A stretch of DNA of 39,696 nucleotides from the NCBI GenBank assembly GCA_965644295.1, contig CBFFRP010000611.1, forward strand, positions 1 through 39,696, written 5' to 3'. Under the pieces are notes generated by a model that saw only the letters and a list, made by a program, of their open reading frames with translations, was not told the origin of the DNA and searched no databases. Positions 1 through 10,875 of the stretch are shown in pieces. Both the position numbers and the translations under genes were made by a program. This stretch comes from Paraphysomonas bandaiensis (lineage: Eukaryota > Chrysophyceae). How positions within the stretch are numbered: the first letter of the stretch is position 1; each line of letters opens with the position of its first letter.

Positions 1-3000
1 AGGAGGAAACATAGGCGCGAGACAAGGCAAATGATACCGACAAAAACCAGAAGATCGCAGGAGCTTGGAGGACTTATAGCAGTTGATTTTACTGGACCAT
101 TTTCACCTCCAGCAATAGTCACAGGAAACACCGTAGTCTTTGGAGCTACCGATGCAGCTTCAAGATACAGTTGGACATTCTATGGAAAACACAGAACCGA
201 GGATTTTGTCATTGAGTGCATTCAGAAAATTGTGGATTATCTGCATTCGAAAGGCAAACGGCTAATACACTATCATGCTGATGGTGGCCGTGAGCTAGTA
301 TCACATCGTGTACTGAACTTGCTGAGAAAATTAGGATCAACCTGGACCTTCAACGCTCCGTACACGCCAGAAGACAACCCCATACAAGAACGACCATGGC
401 GCACGACCAAGGAAAGAACGCTTGCATCCATTTGCAACTCGGGCCTACCACCCAACTTCTGGGAACAGGCTATGTCCACCGTCACGCATATGAAAAATCG
501 CCTGCCATGCGCCACTGCAAAGGGATTCATATCACCGTATCAGTTCATCCACGACGAGGCCCCCGATTTATCTTACGCCAGAATTTGGGGCTGCAAATGC
601 CATACATTCATAGACAAGTCTCAGAGAAGAAACGATTGGTCTCCACATAGCCATATTGGGTACTTCATGGGATACCGAGAAGATGGACCAGGGTACGTCA
701 TATATGTACCTTCACTCAAGGACTTCGTAATCTCAAGTCACGTCTTTTTCAATGAGTGCATCCCCGACGTCAAGGAAAACTACTACGCTGAAATCGAATC
801 ATCACTGAGAGAAGAAAATTCAGAGAATCGAACAACCGAGAGCTTCCAATACCTCGTTGGAATGACCCACACAGATCCACAGGATGGCCTCCAATACATC
901 ACGACAAGAATCACAGTCATCAAAGGCCACGTGGCTGCTTACAGAGGATTGGCCCCACGAGAAAATGAAGGGCGAGTCATCGAGTTAAATGACCCAATAC
1001 ACGCTGCGGACATCGAAAGATACACCGCCGAGCACTTCAGTTATCAGAACGCGGTATCACCCCCGCAAGAGGAACCAGGATGCCCCGTGGAAGGAACAGC
1101 TCCAGGGAGGAGCAGTTCAACCGACAGCCGTCATGACGCCACACGGGGCGGGAGTCACAGCCATTTGAGAGGACCCTACTCAAATGAAAAGGAGGCAAGG
1201 CCTCGCCGCACAGCAGAAGCTCAGCGGAATACAGTGCCGAAGGAGGCACGGGGTGACAACAAGCGTGATCACCCTGCTCGTAAGGTCAAACGAGCTATCA
1301 AGACTGTGAATTCCCAGGGTGACAGGAGCCGGCAAAGCCCGGATGGCACAATTACGGGTGTAAGGACACCCCACCGACACAAGGTGAGCCGTTGCGTAAA
1401 GAAAAGTCTCCACAGCAAGAGGCAGACCAGGAAAAGGGTAATCATGAATGTACACAAATTCGGTGATAATATATACCACTGTGATGTTGATAAAAGATAT
1501 TTGTACAACCACAAAACACCTGATAAACATGATAGTTACAGAACATTATACATGAATGATGTTGACATCATTATGCATGCAAATGACACATGTAGCAATG
1601 ATGTACCTAACACACCTAACAATGTTGGCGAGGCACTATCAGGCAGGTACAAGGAACAATGGCTGAAAGCCATCAACAAAGAAATCAAGTCTCTAGAGAG
1701 CAAAGGCTGTTGGAGGATAACGACACCACCAGCAAATTCCAACATTATAAGGGGAAAATTCGTGTTTAGGGTAAAGGTCAAGCGAGATGAGGTTACCTTC
1801 AAGGCGAGGTTAGTGGCTCAAGGTTTCTCCCAGGTCGAGGGTAAAGACTACAACGAAACCTACAGCCCAGTCGCAAAGGCCACATCAATGAGAACAGTCA
1901 TAGCACTAGCAACTATACTTGGGTTGGAGCTTCACCAGGTAGATTTCTCCACTGCTTACATCAATGCAGACCTCCAAGAGGAAATTTACATGTATCCACC
2001 CGCTGGTCTCAATGTTCCAAACGGTAAAGTCCTCAGACTTCTAAAGAGTATATACGGACTCAAACAGTCCGGGTTAAATTGGTATAAATGTTGTACTAAT
2101 TATTTGTTAGACTGTGGTTTTACCAGATTAGTGTCCGACCCGTGCATATTCACGAAATCAATCAATGGTCGACCCATAATTCTGGCAGTTTACGTCGATG
2201 ACATCATTATCGCCGGTAAAAGTAGGACTGACATCATCCAAATCAAGAATTCGTTAGCTGAAAAATTCGACATTCATGATCTCGGCCTCCTAGATTACTA
2301 CCTCGGCATATTCGTCAAACAGGATATACAGAATCGAACTACGACACTAAATCAATCTCAATACATACGGAACCTACTCCACAGATTCAACATGGAAGAT
2401 TGCAAGCCACGTAGTCACCCCATGACAACAAATTTTCATATAGACATTCTCGAAAAGAAACAACTATCTCAAGAAAATCAAGAATTTGTCCAAAATTTTC
2501 CTTACAAGGAGCTCATAGGTTCACTTATGTATATTGCTGTGTGCACTAGACCTGATATTGCATATGCTGTAAACACCCTTGCTCGTTTCAGTACTAATCC
2601 AAATCTAACTACATGCAAAGCCGCATTAAACATACTTAGGTACCTCAAAGGCACTATCGATCAAGGTCTACAGTACTCCGGGAAGTCTGTTACTTTAACT
2701 GGATTCGCTGACAGTGATTGGGCACGCTGTAACTTAACTCGCAGGTCGACCACAGCGTTTTGCTTCTTTATTGGAAATTGTCTCATTTCCTGGCAATCAC
2801 GACTCCAGACCACTGTAGCTCTATCCTCTACAGAAGCGGAGTACATGGCACTATCAACAGCATGTCAAGAAGCTATTTGGCTACGGTCACTACTCTCGGA
2901 ATTGGGCTTCCACATGCCATACTCAACAACCATATGGTGTGACAACAAAGGTGCAATTCAACTATGCCTAAACCCCGTACACCACCGACGAACAAAACAT

Positions 3001-3174
3001 ATTGCCATCAGATATCACTTCATAAGAGAACAAGTCGCATCGCACTCTATTATTGTTGATTACATGCCTACAAACGAGATGCTGGCCGACATTCTAACTA
3101 AACCCCTCACATCAAACACGTTCCACAGATTGCGGGATTCACTAATGGGGGGGAGGTATCAACATACCTGCTAG
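1..3174 (+). CDS. Ty1/Copia Pol polyprotein, 3' part (integrase, reverse transcriptase, RNase H)
   Basis: The frame is open from base 1, so the true start (Gag, protease) lies left of the window; the first ATG inside it is at 31. Numbering from that ATG, the integrase core shows D19, D84 and E120, the classic D-x35-E spacing. Reverse transcriptase has YVDD near residue 720, and RNase H has the ADSDWA motif near 892 followed by the RRSTT block typical of Copia. The C-terminus carries the usual ADILTKPL block. The protein copies element RNA and inserts the cDNA into the genome. The frame has no internal stop in 1,047 codons, so this part is intact. A Lys/Arg-rich spacer separates integrase and reverse transcriptase, as in the family. 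It differs clearly in sequence from the Copia element at 29414-34868. Confidence 0.95.
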   Translation, partial: RRKHRRETRQMIPTKTRRSQELGGLIAVDFTGPFSPPAIVTGNTVVFGATDAASRYSWTFYGKHRTEDFVIECIQKIVDYLHSKGKRLIHYHADGGRELVSHRVLNLLRKLGSTWTFNAPYTPEDNPIQERPWRTTKERTLASICNSGLPPNFWEQAMSTVTHMKNRLPCATAKGFISPYQFIHDEAPDLSYARIWGCKCHTFIDKSQRRNDWSPHSHIGYFMGYREDGPGYVIYVPSLKDFVISSHVFFNECIPDVKENYYAEIESSLREENSENRTTESFQYLVGMTHTDPQDGLQYITTRITVIKGHVAAYRGLAPRENEGRVIELNDPIHAADIERYTAEHFSYQNAVSPPQEEPGCPVEGTAPGRSSSTDSRHDATRGGSHSHLRGPYSNEKEARPRRTAEAQRNTVPKEARGDNKRDHPARKVKRAIKTVNSQGDRSRQSPDGTITGVRTPHRHKVSRCVKKSLHSKRQTRKRVIMNVHKFGDNIYHCDVDKRYLYNHKTPDKHDSYRTLYMNDVDIIMHANDTCSNDVPNTPNNVGEALSGRYKEQWLKAINKEIKSLESKGCWRITTPPANSNIIRGKFVFRVKVKRDEVTFKARLVAQGFSQVEGKDYNETYSPVAKATSMRTVIALATILGLELHQVDFSTAYINADLQEEIYMYPPAGLNVPNGKVLRLLKSIYGLKQSGLNWYKCCTNYLLDCGFTRLVSDPCIFTKSINGRPIILAVYVDDIIIAGKSRTDIIQIKNSLAEKFDIHDLGLLDYYLGIFVKQDIQNRTTTLNQSQYIRNLLHRFNMEDCKPRSHPMTTNFHIDILEKKQLSQENQEFVQNFPYKELIGSLMYIAVCTRPDIAYAVNTLARFSTNPNLTTCKAALNILRYLKGTIDQGLQYSGKSVTLTGFADSDWARCNLTRRSTTAFCFFIGNCLISWQSRLQTTVALSSTEAEYMALSTACQEAIWLRSLLSELGFHMPYSTTIWCDNKGAIQLCLNPVHHRRTKHIAIRYHFIREQVASHSIIVDYMPTNEMLADILTKPLTSNTFHRLRDSLMGGRYQHTC

Positions 3175-3409
3175 CAATAAAAGAACAAAAGTATCTATCC
3201 CACCGGCAGAGAACTCAACCAAGAGACCACGATGGATGACTTAGAGATCTACGGAGTTTCCCACGAGTATGCTGTATGTTGACATCAGTGTAATCCACAA
3301 TCTGTGATTGCACTCGTGGGTTTTACCCTCAGTAGAACTATCTCCAAATATATACACCTATATCCATATATCTATGTATACGCCATATGATTATTTCATT
3401 GAGGGGGAG
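3175..3409 (+). other. Copia 3' untranslated region ending in a polypurine tract
   Basis: This stretch holds no gene. It ends in a purine run (GAGGGGGAG, about 3401-3409) directly before the sequence TATTAG. That is the expected place and form of the polypurine tract that primes plus-strand synthesis, immediately 5' of the 3' LTR. Confidence 0.7.
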
Positions 3410-3671
3410 TATTAGGAGTCATTGATTCACGTATATCTCTTAACGCGTGAATACAACACACATATACAATGAAATACCAAATAGACTGAATAATTACCAA
3501 ACTATACATGATACGCGACTGTACAAGATACGCACATGTGTGTGGTGCTAACGCTCTGCTCAAACGTGTCTTGCTATTATACTATTAGGCCTTATCGTTC
3601 AATCTTTATCTCTAATAATATCAAGTATATTCTTACTAAATATTAAGACTAACCTTAAATCTTATTTCAAC
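3410..3671 (+). repeat. Probable 3' LTR of the first Copia element
   Basis: It begins with TATTAG, the same start as the LTRs of the complete Copia element at 29414-34868 (read on its coding strand). The right edge is inferred: beyond about 3671 the sequence aligns to the end of a LINE-like element also found at 18884-19320. The LTR would be about 260 bp. The 5' LTR is outside the window, so no direct LTR pair can be compared. Confidence 0.6.
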
Positions 3672-4128
3672 GCCGACGGCTTCGACAACTCTATCTACAC
3701 CCGCGGCCCCACAGGAGCACAGTAACACAGACTACAAACCCAACTCCTCCTCCCAACAATCCCCACCACTCTCAACCCACACATCTGGAACTAGGTGCAC
3801 TCAGGACCCTAATCCAGAACGCTGAGCCCCCTCCAACACCAATGGAGACCTATCCCAAAGGGAGACCCCCAGATCAATAGCGCCGGTGAGTCCACGGACA
3901 CACGATAAAGGCGAATTTCATATCACACAAAAAGAACGGAAGTGGTTGCACCTTGGTGCTTGCGGCGACGCACAAGCAGCTTTCGTAGCGTTAAATAGTA
4001 GGATAAAAGAGTTTGTATTGATTAGTTACGGGTAGTGGTCTAACTAGTATGACTAGCATTCTTCTAGCCACTAATTGCTGCAAGGTCTCAACGCCTATTG
4101 CTAAATAATCAGACATTCACTACTATAG
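3672..4128 (+). mobile_element. 3' end of a LINE-like element, copy A
   Basis: Bases 3672-3930 align to the proline-rich coding end of the LINE remnant at 18884-19133, and 3931-4128 match the shared 3' tail: a GGTGCTTGCGGCGACGCAC hairpin core, then AGCGTTAAATAGTAGGAT, then AACGCCTATTGCTAA. The first Copia element seems to have inserted into this copy, because its LTR abuts it. The coding part is degenerate and has no long ORF. Confidence 0.65.
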
Positions 4129-4591
4129 TGATATTTAGGTACTGCGAGATACTGTTGTAAACTTCCGCGTTTGTTAGAACGGTACATCTTTGTTGAGTCC
4201 ATAGCTATTTTGGTACAATTTTGTATGGTGTAGAGCAATCTTGGACAGTTGAAAAGTGTGATGAGAAATCTCATTAACAAGTGTTCATTCATTAAGTCCC
4301 TCAACAAAGTCGGACTCGCACCTTTTCGTGGTGTTCTGGGGGATAAGTACCGGAGAGATTCTCTCTGGGAAACTAACGTGAGCTGCAAACATAGTCAGCA
4401 GATATTCTTCTGCCCACGCATAGCCGAATGCCTGTGTGGTACAAGGGGCACCAATTAGTGTCACTTGTGTAGACGTCTTTGGGCCCTGACCAATAAACAG
4501 GCCCAGCTCAAGGGCATCCGGGACAGGCCCCACCTAAAGGGTAACCGGGGTATTGGGCTGCCTGCTGAAGTCAAGCATCCGGGATGTTCAC
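4129..4591. other. Spacer between two LINE tail copies, no supported gene
   Basis: Overlapping open frames of 69-95 codons occur on both strands, none with recognisable motifs or a convincing gene structure. Given the flanking copies, it may be older transposon-derived sequence. Confidence 0.5.
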
Positions 4592-4797
4592 CTTAAGAAC
4601 TCAGAGCGGAAGTTGTCGCACCTTGGTGCTTGCGGCGACGCACAAGCAGCTTCCGTAGCGTTAAATAGTAGGATAAAAAAAGTGTGTACTGATTAGTTAC
4701 AGGTAGAGGTTTAACTATAGTTTGTCTAGCATTCATCTAGCTACTAAGTTGTTGCAGGTTTTTAACGCCTATTGCTAATAAAAAGACTTTCAATACA
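4592..4797 (+). mobile_element. LINE-like 3' tail, copy B
   Basis: It matches the shared tail of copies A, C and D: the GCACCTTGGTGCTTGCGGCG hairpin region at about 4618, AGCGTTAAATAGTAGGAT at about 4659, then GATTAGTTACAGGTAGAGG and TTTTTAACGCCTATTGCTAA. Its 5' flank does not match the LINE coding end, so this is a 5'-truncated copy. Confidence 0.75.
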
Positions 4798-5007
4798 ATA
4801 CATTCATTAAGTGTTGTGTTTACTGAGAGTGGTTACCTTACTTCAAAGTTTAATCATTAATCATGCCATTCCTGACAAGATTGTAAGGATAATATACACA
4901 TCTATTACAAACTATTGACAATTAGTATGTAAGTAAATTCTACGACTATTTTCATACTATTCATGATACTACAGAACAATGCAATGTTAGTTCGTGATGT
5001 TTTCTAG

Positions 5008-6513
5008 CTATATCATTCCTACTTTCAGGGCTGGAGATAGCCCAGGATGAATGGCTGTGTACTGTCCCGCCTTGATATCTGCCAGAAGTTCGTCAAGGTG
5101 CTTAATGAGGCTGCGTAGAGCGAACGAGTAGCTATCATCACCGGAATTGCTCGGCAATGTATGTGCATGGTCGATAACACGTACCGCTGCGGTTGAATTC
5201 CTACAAGCATACGTCCTGGCTGGAAGGGAAATAGGGACAGGGCTGTCATTGCTCTCTCTACACCGAACTAGGAAATGCGACGAGGGATGATGTGTGTGTT
5301 CCAGATTAGAAATAAGTGGATAGAGTCTCTCTGCCTCGTATACAATTAGTATAGAAGAGCTATAAAACTTCCATGAACGTTGAGTTTCAGTCCACTGGAG
5401 CAGAGCCTCCAGCTGTTGTAGCACGTCCAATATTACATCTGTCCTAAAGCCCGAGCCATTACAGAAAAATGCAGCCAGTCCGTGCTGTGATATGTTAGAA
5501 AAGCAGAACTAGTACATTTAGAGTCGTACCTTGATCATATCCGGTGATAGGCTGCGTCCGAACTTCTTCCGCACCTCTATATACTCGCCCTGGACAGCGT
5601 CGAATACCTTAAACCCAGTCAATCGGAAGCCCACTGTTTCTTGGTGCTTGTACTTTATTTTCTCACGGATCATTTTCTCAAGGGAAGCGGTGGGCTCAAA
5701 TGTCTATGTACGCATATATCAACCACACACAGACATTTACAGAAAAAAATATAGGAGAAAGTGCACCTGTCGACCCATCTTAATATCTATCACACATGGG
5801 GTCCGGAACCGACGTGTAGCATCTTCCAAAGCAATGTATGGAATTAGTTTCCCACATCTATTTTCACACTAAATAGTATGATGACTTATCGCTGCTCTAC
5901 CAGTAATCAAATGGCATCTACTTACCATTACAACTCCAAAGTAGCGAGGGAGGAATGCATGAGGAAATCTTGATGATGAACGGCCACAACTTGCACAGTC
6001 CTCATAAAAACTATACGTGATATGGCTTAGACAGTTACTACATTAAGCCTGAACAAGATACCACCTAACTTCACGTATGAATAGCTTGTGCTTTATCATC
6101 GGCTTTAAAACCATGTCTTTGTATCGTCGCAAAACTTCCATAGAGTACAAAGTCAGTCATGCAACCCATATATTTCCGACAGTCACCCTCACCTTCATTG
6201 ATATGGCCGGCTACCTGATGTTCGAATTGTTCAGAACCCTCAAGCTTGATCACCGACAGAGTTTGAGAAGCCCCTCTGCACCTCATCTCCAGGAATCGCT
6301 TCCTTATTCCCATAATTAACATATCGTTTAGTCCGAACCCTGCCATGAAGTCACTCACCTTGCTTTATCGATCGCATCCGCAGAATGAGAGGCTCGTTCC
6401 TGACAAATCTCTTTCCTGATACGAGAGAGAAGCTTGAGCAGGAAAATTCCAGCAACAAAGGGGGAGAATGTGACCGCCAGTACAGTTATGGTATCAGGAA
6501 TACGGGCTGACAT
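5008..6513 (-). CDS. Inositol polyphosphate kinase (IPMK/IP6K family) with N-terminal membrane segment
   Basis: It phosphorylates inositol phosphates with ATP. Seven exons were modelled on the minus strand: 6359-6513, 6193-6275, 6065-6134, 5926-6010, 5767-5868, 5530-5703 and 5008-5484. They join in frame to 381 codons with GT-AG introns of 45-83 bp. Family signatures occur in order: HQVAGH (about 71-76), LKP (89-91), REVSFYE, LPRYFGVV, the inositol-binding PxxxDxKxG motif as PCVIDIKMG (155-163), SSSIL (about 265) and the metal-site IDHAHT (about 327-332). The last has His where relatives usually have Phe. Exon 1 encodes a hydrophobic run at residues 8-29 followed by basic residues, unusual for this normally soluble family. 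The start is the first ATG of that frame. Acceptor choice for exon 3 is slightly uncertain; an in-frame alternative lies 17-18 bases downstream. Confidence 0.88.
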
Positions 6514-7039
6514 GCCAGTCCTCTCCAGTCCTCGTCTATCTGTCCATCTGTACCATTACACCACACAACTATTACTATGAATCTCCATTATCTTCCTACA
6601 CTCACAGCAACAGATGTATCGATAGTATCTAGCAACAGATGAGATGATATGTAGCTATCTAGCTATGTACTGTACACAGCGAGGAGAGGAGCTATCGTCT
6701 ATCCAACATCCATCATCCATCATCCATCATCGAGCTATCCACGCTGTGCTGTGCTGCTGTACATGCATCAGTCACATGCGAATAGTATACGAGCACAGCA
6801 CAGTGGCCGTCTCGTGTGTAGCCCGTTCACTACTGGGTTGGTAGTTTGCAGGTATTTTGCTGTCTGTAGGAGCCGTATTCTATATATCGAATGTGTAACT
6901 GTCGCATATATATACACATGTATACATATATACATCTCTATATACTCATGCCCACACAGCGGCACATACACTCTATATATGCAGCTCACAACACACTTCC
7001 TGGCCGTTTAATAGCTACTCCTGTGAATTCAACTCTAGG
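6514..7039. promoter_or_regulatory. Divergent intergenic region with CTGTAC-type motif cluster
   Basis: This is the only spacer between the divergently transcribed kinase (-) and EF-hand gene (+), so it should hold both promoters. It contains ACTGTACACAGC near 6668 and a CTGTGCTGTGCTGCTGTACATG block at about 6743-6764, with AGCACAGCACAG near 6794, plus a short CATC repeat at about 6708-6731. Similar CTGTAC/GTACAG clusters occur upstream of the genes at 20997/21394, 25479 and 37179/37846. Confidence 0.55.
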
Positions 7040-8116
7040 ATGTCCATGTCAAAGTCATTTGCATCCCTCGGGAGCACCAAAAGTGAATATTGCCTTAGCA
7101 TGGAGGCTAAAAATGACGGCATGAATATGGAGGAAAGGTACGCAGAGTTCGTCATATTACTTCTGTTTGACGTCACATAATACACCAGGGCATACCCAAC
7201 AATAAAAGATTATTATGAAGCTTCCAGTGTTGATAGTGATCGACCGCTCACTTATCAACATGGCCTTTCAAATTATTCGACACTTCAGCTTGGCGACGAA
7301 AGAATAACTTTTAAGAAATCTCTGGCGAAGTCAACGTTCACTCAAGAAGCCATCCACTCGGACAATATGTCTGTTCTAACTGACGCTCACTTGCGTAATA
7401 AGACTAAAACTCCGAAGACTCGACATGCGGATTATCTGAGTGCGTTAGAAATTGTTGGCGAACAAAATGTCCTGGATATGGAGCAGAGTGTTAGAGATCG
7501 CATGCAAGACTGCACAAAAAATGATCCTTCCCTTATTCGTAAAGCTTTTCATCATTTTGATCGTGATCACTCTGGAGGAATCGATATTCAAGAGTTTGAT
7601 AGGGCTCTGAAAATTATTGGTCTTGACTTAAAAGAAATTGAAGTGTATGCTCTCTTCGGAAAGTATGATGCTGATTGCGAGGGATATATAAGTTATGCAC
7701 ATTTCAAAGAGTGTGTTGTCAATGGACATACTCCTAATCGCAGATTTCAGAGTAGCGGTATGATTTTCGATTCCAAAACTGATGACGATGACTACATTGA
7801 TGAAAGGACAGAAGAGGAAAAAGAGCGCGATGAGGTATAGATCCATAGATGTAATTACGCTTTATGTCGACTAATCCAAGAATGTATGTACTTATTCAAT
7901 CAGCTTCACAGAATTCAAGAACGCAGAATCGGGGAAATTTTCAGCGAGGTTGATGAGTCAGGCAGCGGAATTATAGACGCTGCTGGAGCAGCCATGCTAC
8001 TTGACAAGATGTCGGGCTTGGTGGATGCAGCAACCAAGCAATGCATTATGAAAGTGCTCGCTGATCAAGATCAAATTACTCTTCAAGAGTTTATTGATCT
8101 GTGGCGATCGTCGTAA
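7040..8116 (+). CDS. EF-hand calcium-binding protein
   Basis: Three exons (7040-7137, 7189-7834, 7904-8116) join in frame to 318 codons. The last acceptor, TTCAATCAG before 7904, is chosen because it alone keeps phase. After a long N-terminal region without recognised motifs, a canonical Ca2+-binding loop lies at about residues 157-168 (DRDHSGGIDIQE: D1, D3, S5, E12). Three degenerate EF-hands follow: about 193-204, where position 12 is His instead of Glu; about 265-276, where position 12 is Gly; and a short fourth hand near the C-terminus. A Ca2+ sensor or adaptor with one strong site is the likely role. An acidic stretch (DDDD, EEEKERDE) links the two EF pairs. I do not assign it to a named family. 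Confidence 0.85.
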
Positions 8117-8490
8117 ATATTTGTAAGTTTAACGCATGCGACGTTATAGCGATCAGGAATAAGAAATCTGTACGATTTATTTGTTGTCACTGTCTTGGTA
8201 TAAATGGTAGTCATGGATAACGACAAGTTACGATAATTTATCAACTAATATATATGAATTTGACTATCTTGCTTTATATATTCTGAATTTGCTTAGGCCA
8301 AGTCAGTATTAACAAAACCAGGTAAAGAAATCACAAGTATATTGAAAGCTGTACAGTTTAAAGTGTGTTAGGATTCATCTTAATATTATGATGTTCAATG
8401 AAATATATCATGAACTGAATTAATGATTGTATCTGTTGAAGATACTTCGTCGTCACCATAACGATCGTCATTGTCAGTTATACTTCTAAC
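8117..8490. other. AT-rich intergenic sequence
   Basis: This is the 3' flank of the EF-hand gene. There are no ORFs with recognisable motifs and no RNA gene; only AT-rich sequence is seen up to the LINE tail insertion. Confidence 0.5.
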
Positions 8491-8502
8491 TATTCCGTTG
8501 TG

Positions 8503-8667
8503 CGGCGACGCACAAGCAGCTTCTGTAGCGTTAAATAGTAGGATAATAGAATTTGTGCTGATTAGTTATGGGTAGAGGTCTAACTAGTAGATCTAGCATT
8601 CAACTAGCCACTATATCGGAACGAGTTTTTAACGCCTATTGCTAAATAAAAAGACATTCAATATTAA
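8503..8667 (+). mobile_element. 5'-truncated LINE tail, copy C, with target-site duplication
   Basis: It carries the shared tail from CGGCGACGCAC through AGCGTTAAATAGTAGGAT to AACGCCTATTGCTAAATAAAAAGAC. It is bounded on both sides by the same 12 bases, TATTCCGTTGTG (8491-8502 and 8668-8679). A short 5'-truncated copy with an A/T-rich 3' end and a 12-bp duplication is the hallmark of target-primed reverse transcription. The boundary is sharp, so this copy defines the 3' end of the family. Confidence 0.85.
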
Positions 8668-8679
8668 TATTCCGTTGTG

Positions 8680-9380
8680 TATGAAGTTATGTTCTGCATT
8701 ATAATTCTCCTTTCTACATAATTGTGTGTATCACTTTACACTCTAACAATCACAACATTCTTCTTACTATTACTAAGCTTAAATCTGCAATAAGTGACAG
8801 GAACGATGCTACTATATGTACAGTAATCTGAGAGAAACCGGCAGATATCTGAGGAAAAGGTTATCGTAATACATATAAAATGGCAGATTCGATGACGTGA
8901 TGTTCTCGGGATGTTAGAGTTCTATGTATATGCTGTTCACAGACTGTAGAGATGTTAGGTTTCAGTTTTGGTACCTGTCCCATACCTTCTATTTGAGGAC
9001 AAGTGGTGCTCCGTGCCTGCCTGCATGACTGACAGAGAACATTGCTAATCCGAAATGCTTCTTGCATCTCTATGCGTTGTGCTCTCCCGGATAAAGGTGG
9101 GTCGGAAATCTAAACACAGATGTATGACGGGGTTGACAGCACAGACAGTCTGAAAATGACGATTTCGCTGTGTCCATATCATGCTTGAACTAGATCGTTA
9201 CAGGGAGTGTCCACCAGATAAGATCCTACTGGTCGAGTACATAAGTGCACAGAGAGCGTCCTTATTAAGACTTGTCAAGCAACTGGACACTCTATGCTTC
9301 ACAAACACACCGTTATAGCTAGGTTGGAATGTGGCTCCTTCTTGTTGTGTTCGCCCCAGCCAGATTGTATGTATGTACAG
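8680..9380. other. Intergenic sequence left of the TATG array
   Basis: I see no supported gene. A 68-codon minus-strand frame at 8861-9067 has a CxxC pair but no recognisable family or convincing upstream exon. The last 15 bases before the array are imperfect TATG units. Confidence 0.45.
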
Positions 9381-10844
9381 TATGTATGTATGTATGTATG
9401 TATGTATGTATGTATGTATGTATGTATGTATGTATGTATGTATGTATGTATGTATGTATGTATGTATGTATGTATGTATGTATGTATGTATGTATGTATG
9501 TAGGTATGTATGTATGTATGTAGGTATGTATGTATGTATGTATGTATGTATGTATGTATGTATGTATGTATGTATGTATGTATGTATGTATGTATGTATG
9601 TATGTATGTATGTATGTATGTATGTATGTATGTATGTATGTATGTATGTATGTATGTATGTATGTATGTATGTATGTATGTATGTATGTATGTATGTATG
9701 TATGTATGTATGTATGTATGTATGTATGTATGTATGTATGTATGTATGTATGTATGTATGTATGTATGTATGTATGTATGCAAGTATGTATGTATGTATG
9801 CAAGTATGTATGTATGTATGTATGTATGTATGTATGTATGTATGTATGTATGTATGTATGTATGTATGTATGTATGTATGTATGTATGTATGTATGTATG
9901 TATGTATGTATGTATGTATGTATGTATGTATGTATGTATGTATGTATGTATGTATGTATGTATGTATGTATGTATGTATGTATGTATGTATGTATGTATG
10001 TATGTATGTATGTATGTATGTATGTATGTATGTATGTATGTATGTATGTATGTATGTATGTATGTATGTATGTATGTATGTATGTATGTATGTATGTATG
10101 TATGTATGTATGTATGTATGTATGTATGTATGTATGTATGTATGTATGTATGTATGTATGTATGTATGTATGTATGTATGTATGTATGTATGTATGTATG
10201 TATGTATGTATGTATGTATGTATGTATGTATGTATGTATGTATGTATGTATGTATGTATGTATGTATGTATGTATGTATGTATGTATGTATGTATGTATG
10301 TATGTATGTATGTATGTATGTATGTATGTATGTATGTATGTATGTATGTATGTATGTATGTATGTATGTATGTATGTATGTATGTATGTATGTATGTATG
10401 TATGTATGTATGTATGTATGTATGTATGTATGTATGTATGTATGTATGTATGTATGTATGTATGTATGTATGTATGTATGTATGTATGTATGTATGTATG
10501 TATGTATGTATGTATGTATGTATGTATGTATGTATGTATGTATGTATGTATGTATGTATGTATGTATGTATGTATGTATGTATGTATGTATGTATGTATG
10601 TATGTATGTATGTATGTATGTATGTATGTATGTATGTATGTATGTATGTATGTATGTATGTATGTATGTATGTATGTATGTATGTATGTATGTATGTATG
10701 TATGTATGTATGTATGTATGTATGTATGTATGTATGTATGTATGTATGTATGTATGTATGTATGTATGTATGTATGTATGTATGTATGTATGTATGTATG
10801 TATGTATGTATGTATGTATGTATGTATGTATGTATGTATGTATG

Positions 10845-10875
<31 letters not shown>

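Noticed and set aside
3741-3760. CTCCCAACA near 3750 as the right end of the first Copia LTR
   Set aside because: Sequence from about 3672 onward aligns to the LINE coding end at 18884-19133, so the LTR must stop earlier.
4101-4533. Overlapping minus-strand frames of 82-95 codons
   Set aside because: No recognisable motif, frames overlap without a sensible splice junction, and the region lies between two LINE tails.
8861-9112. Minus-strand frame with a CQSC pair, open a little further upstream
   Set aside because: No family resemblance and no convincing upstream exon or start; too short to support.
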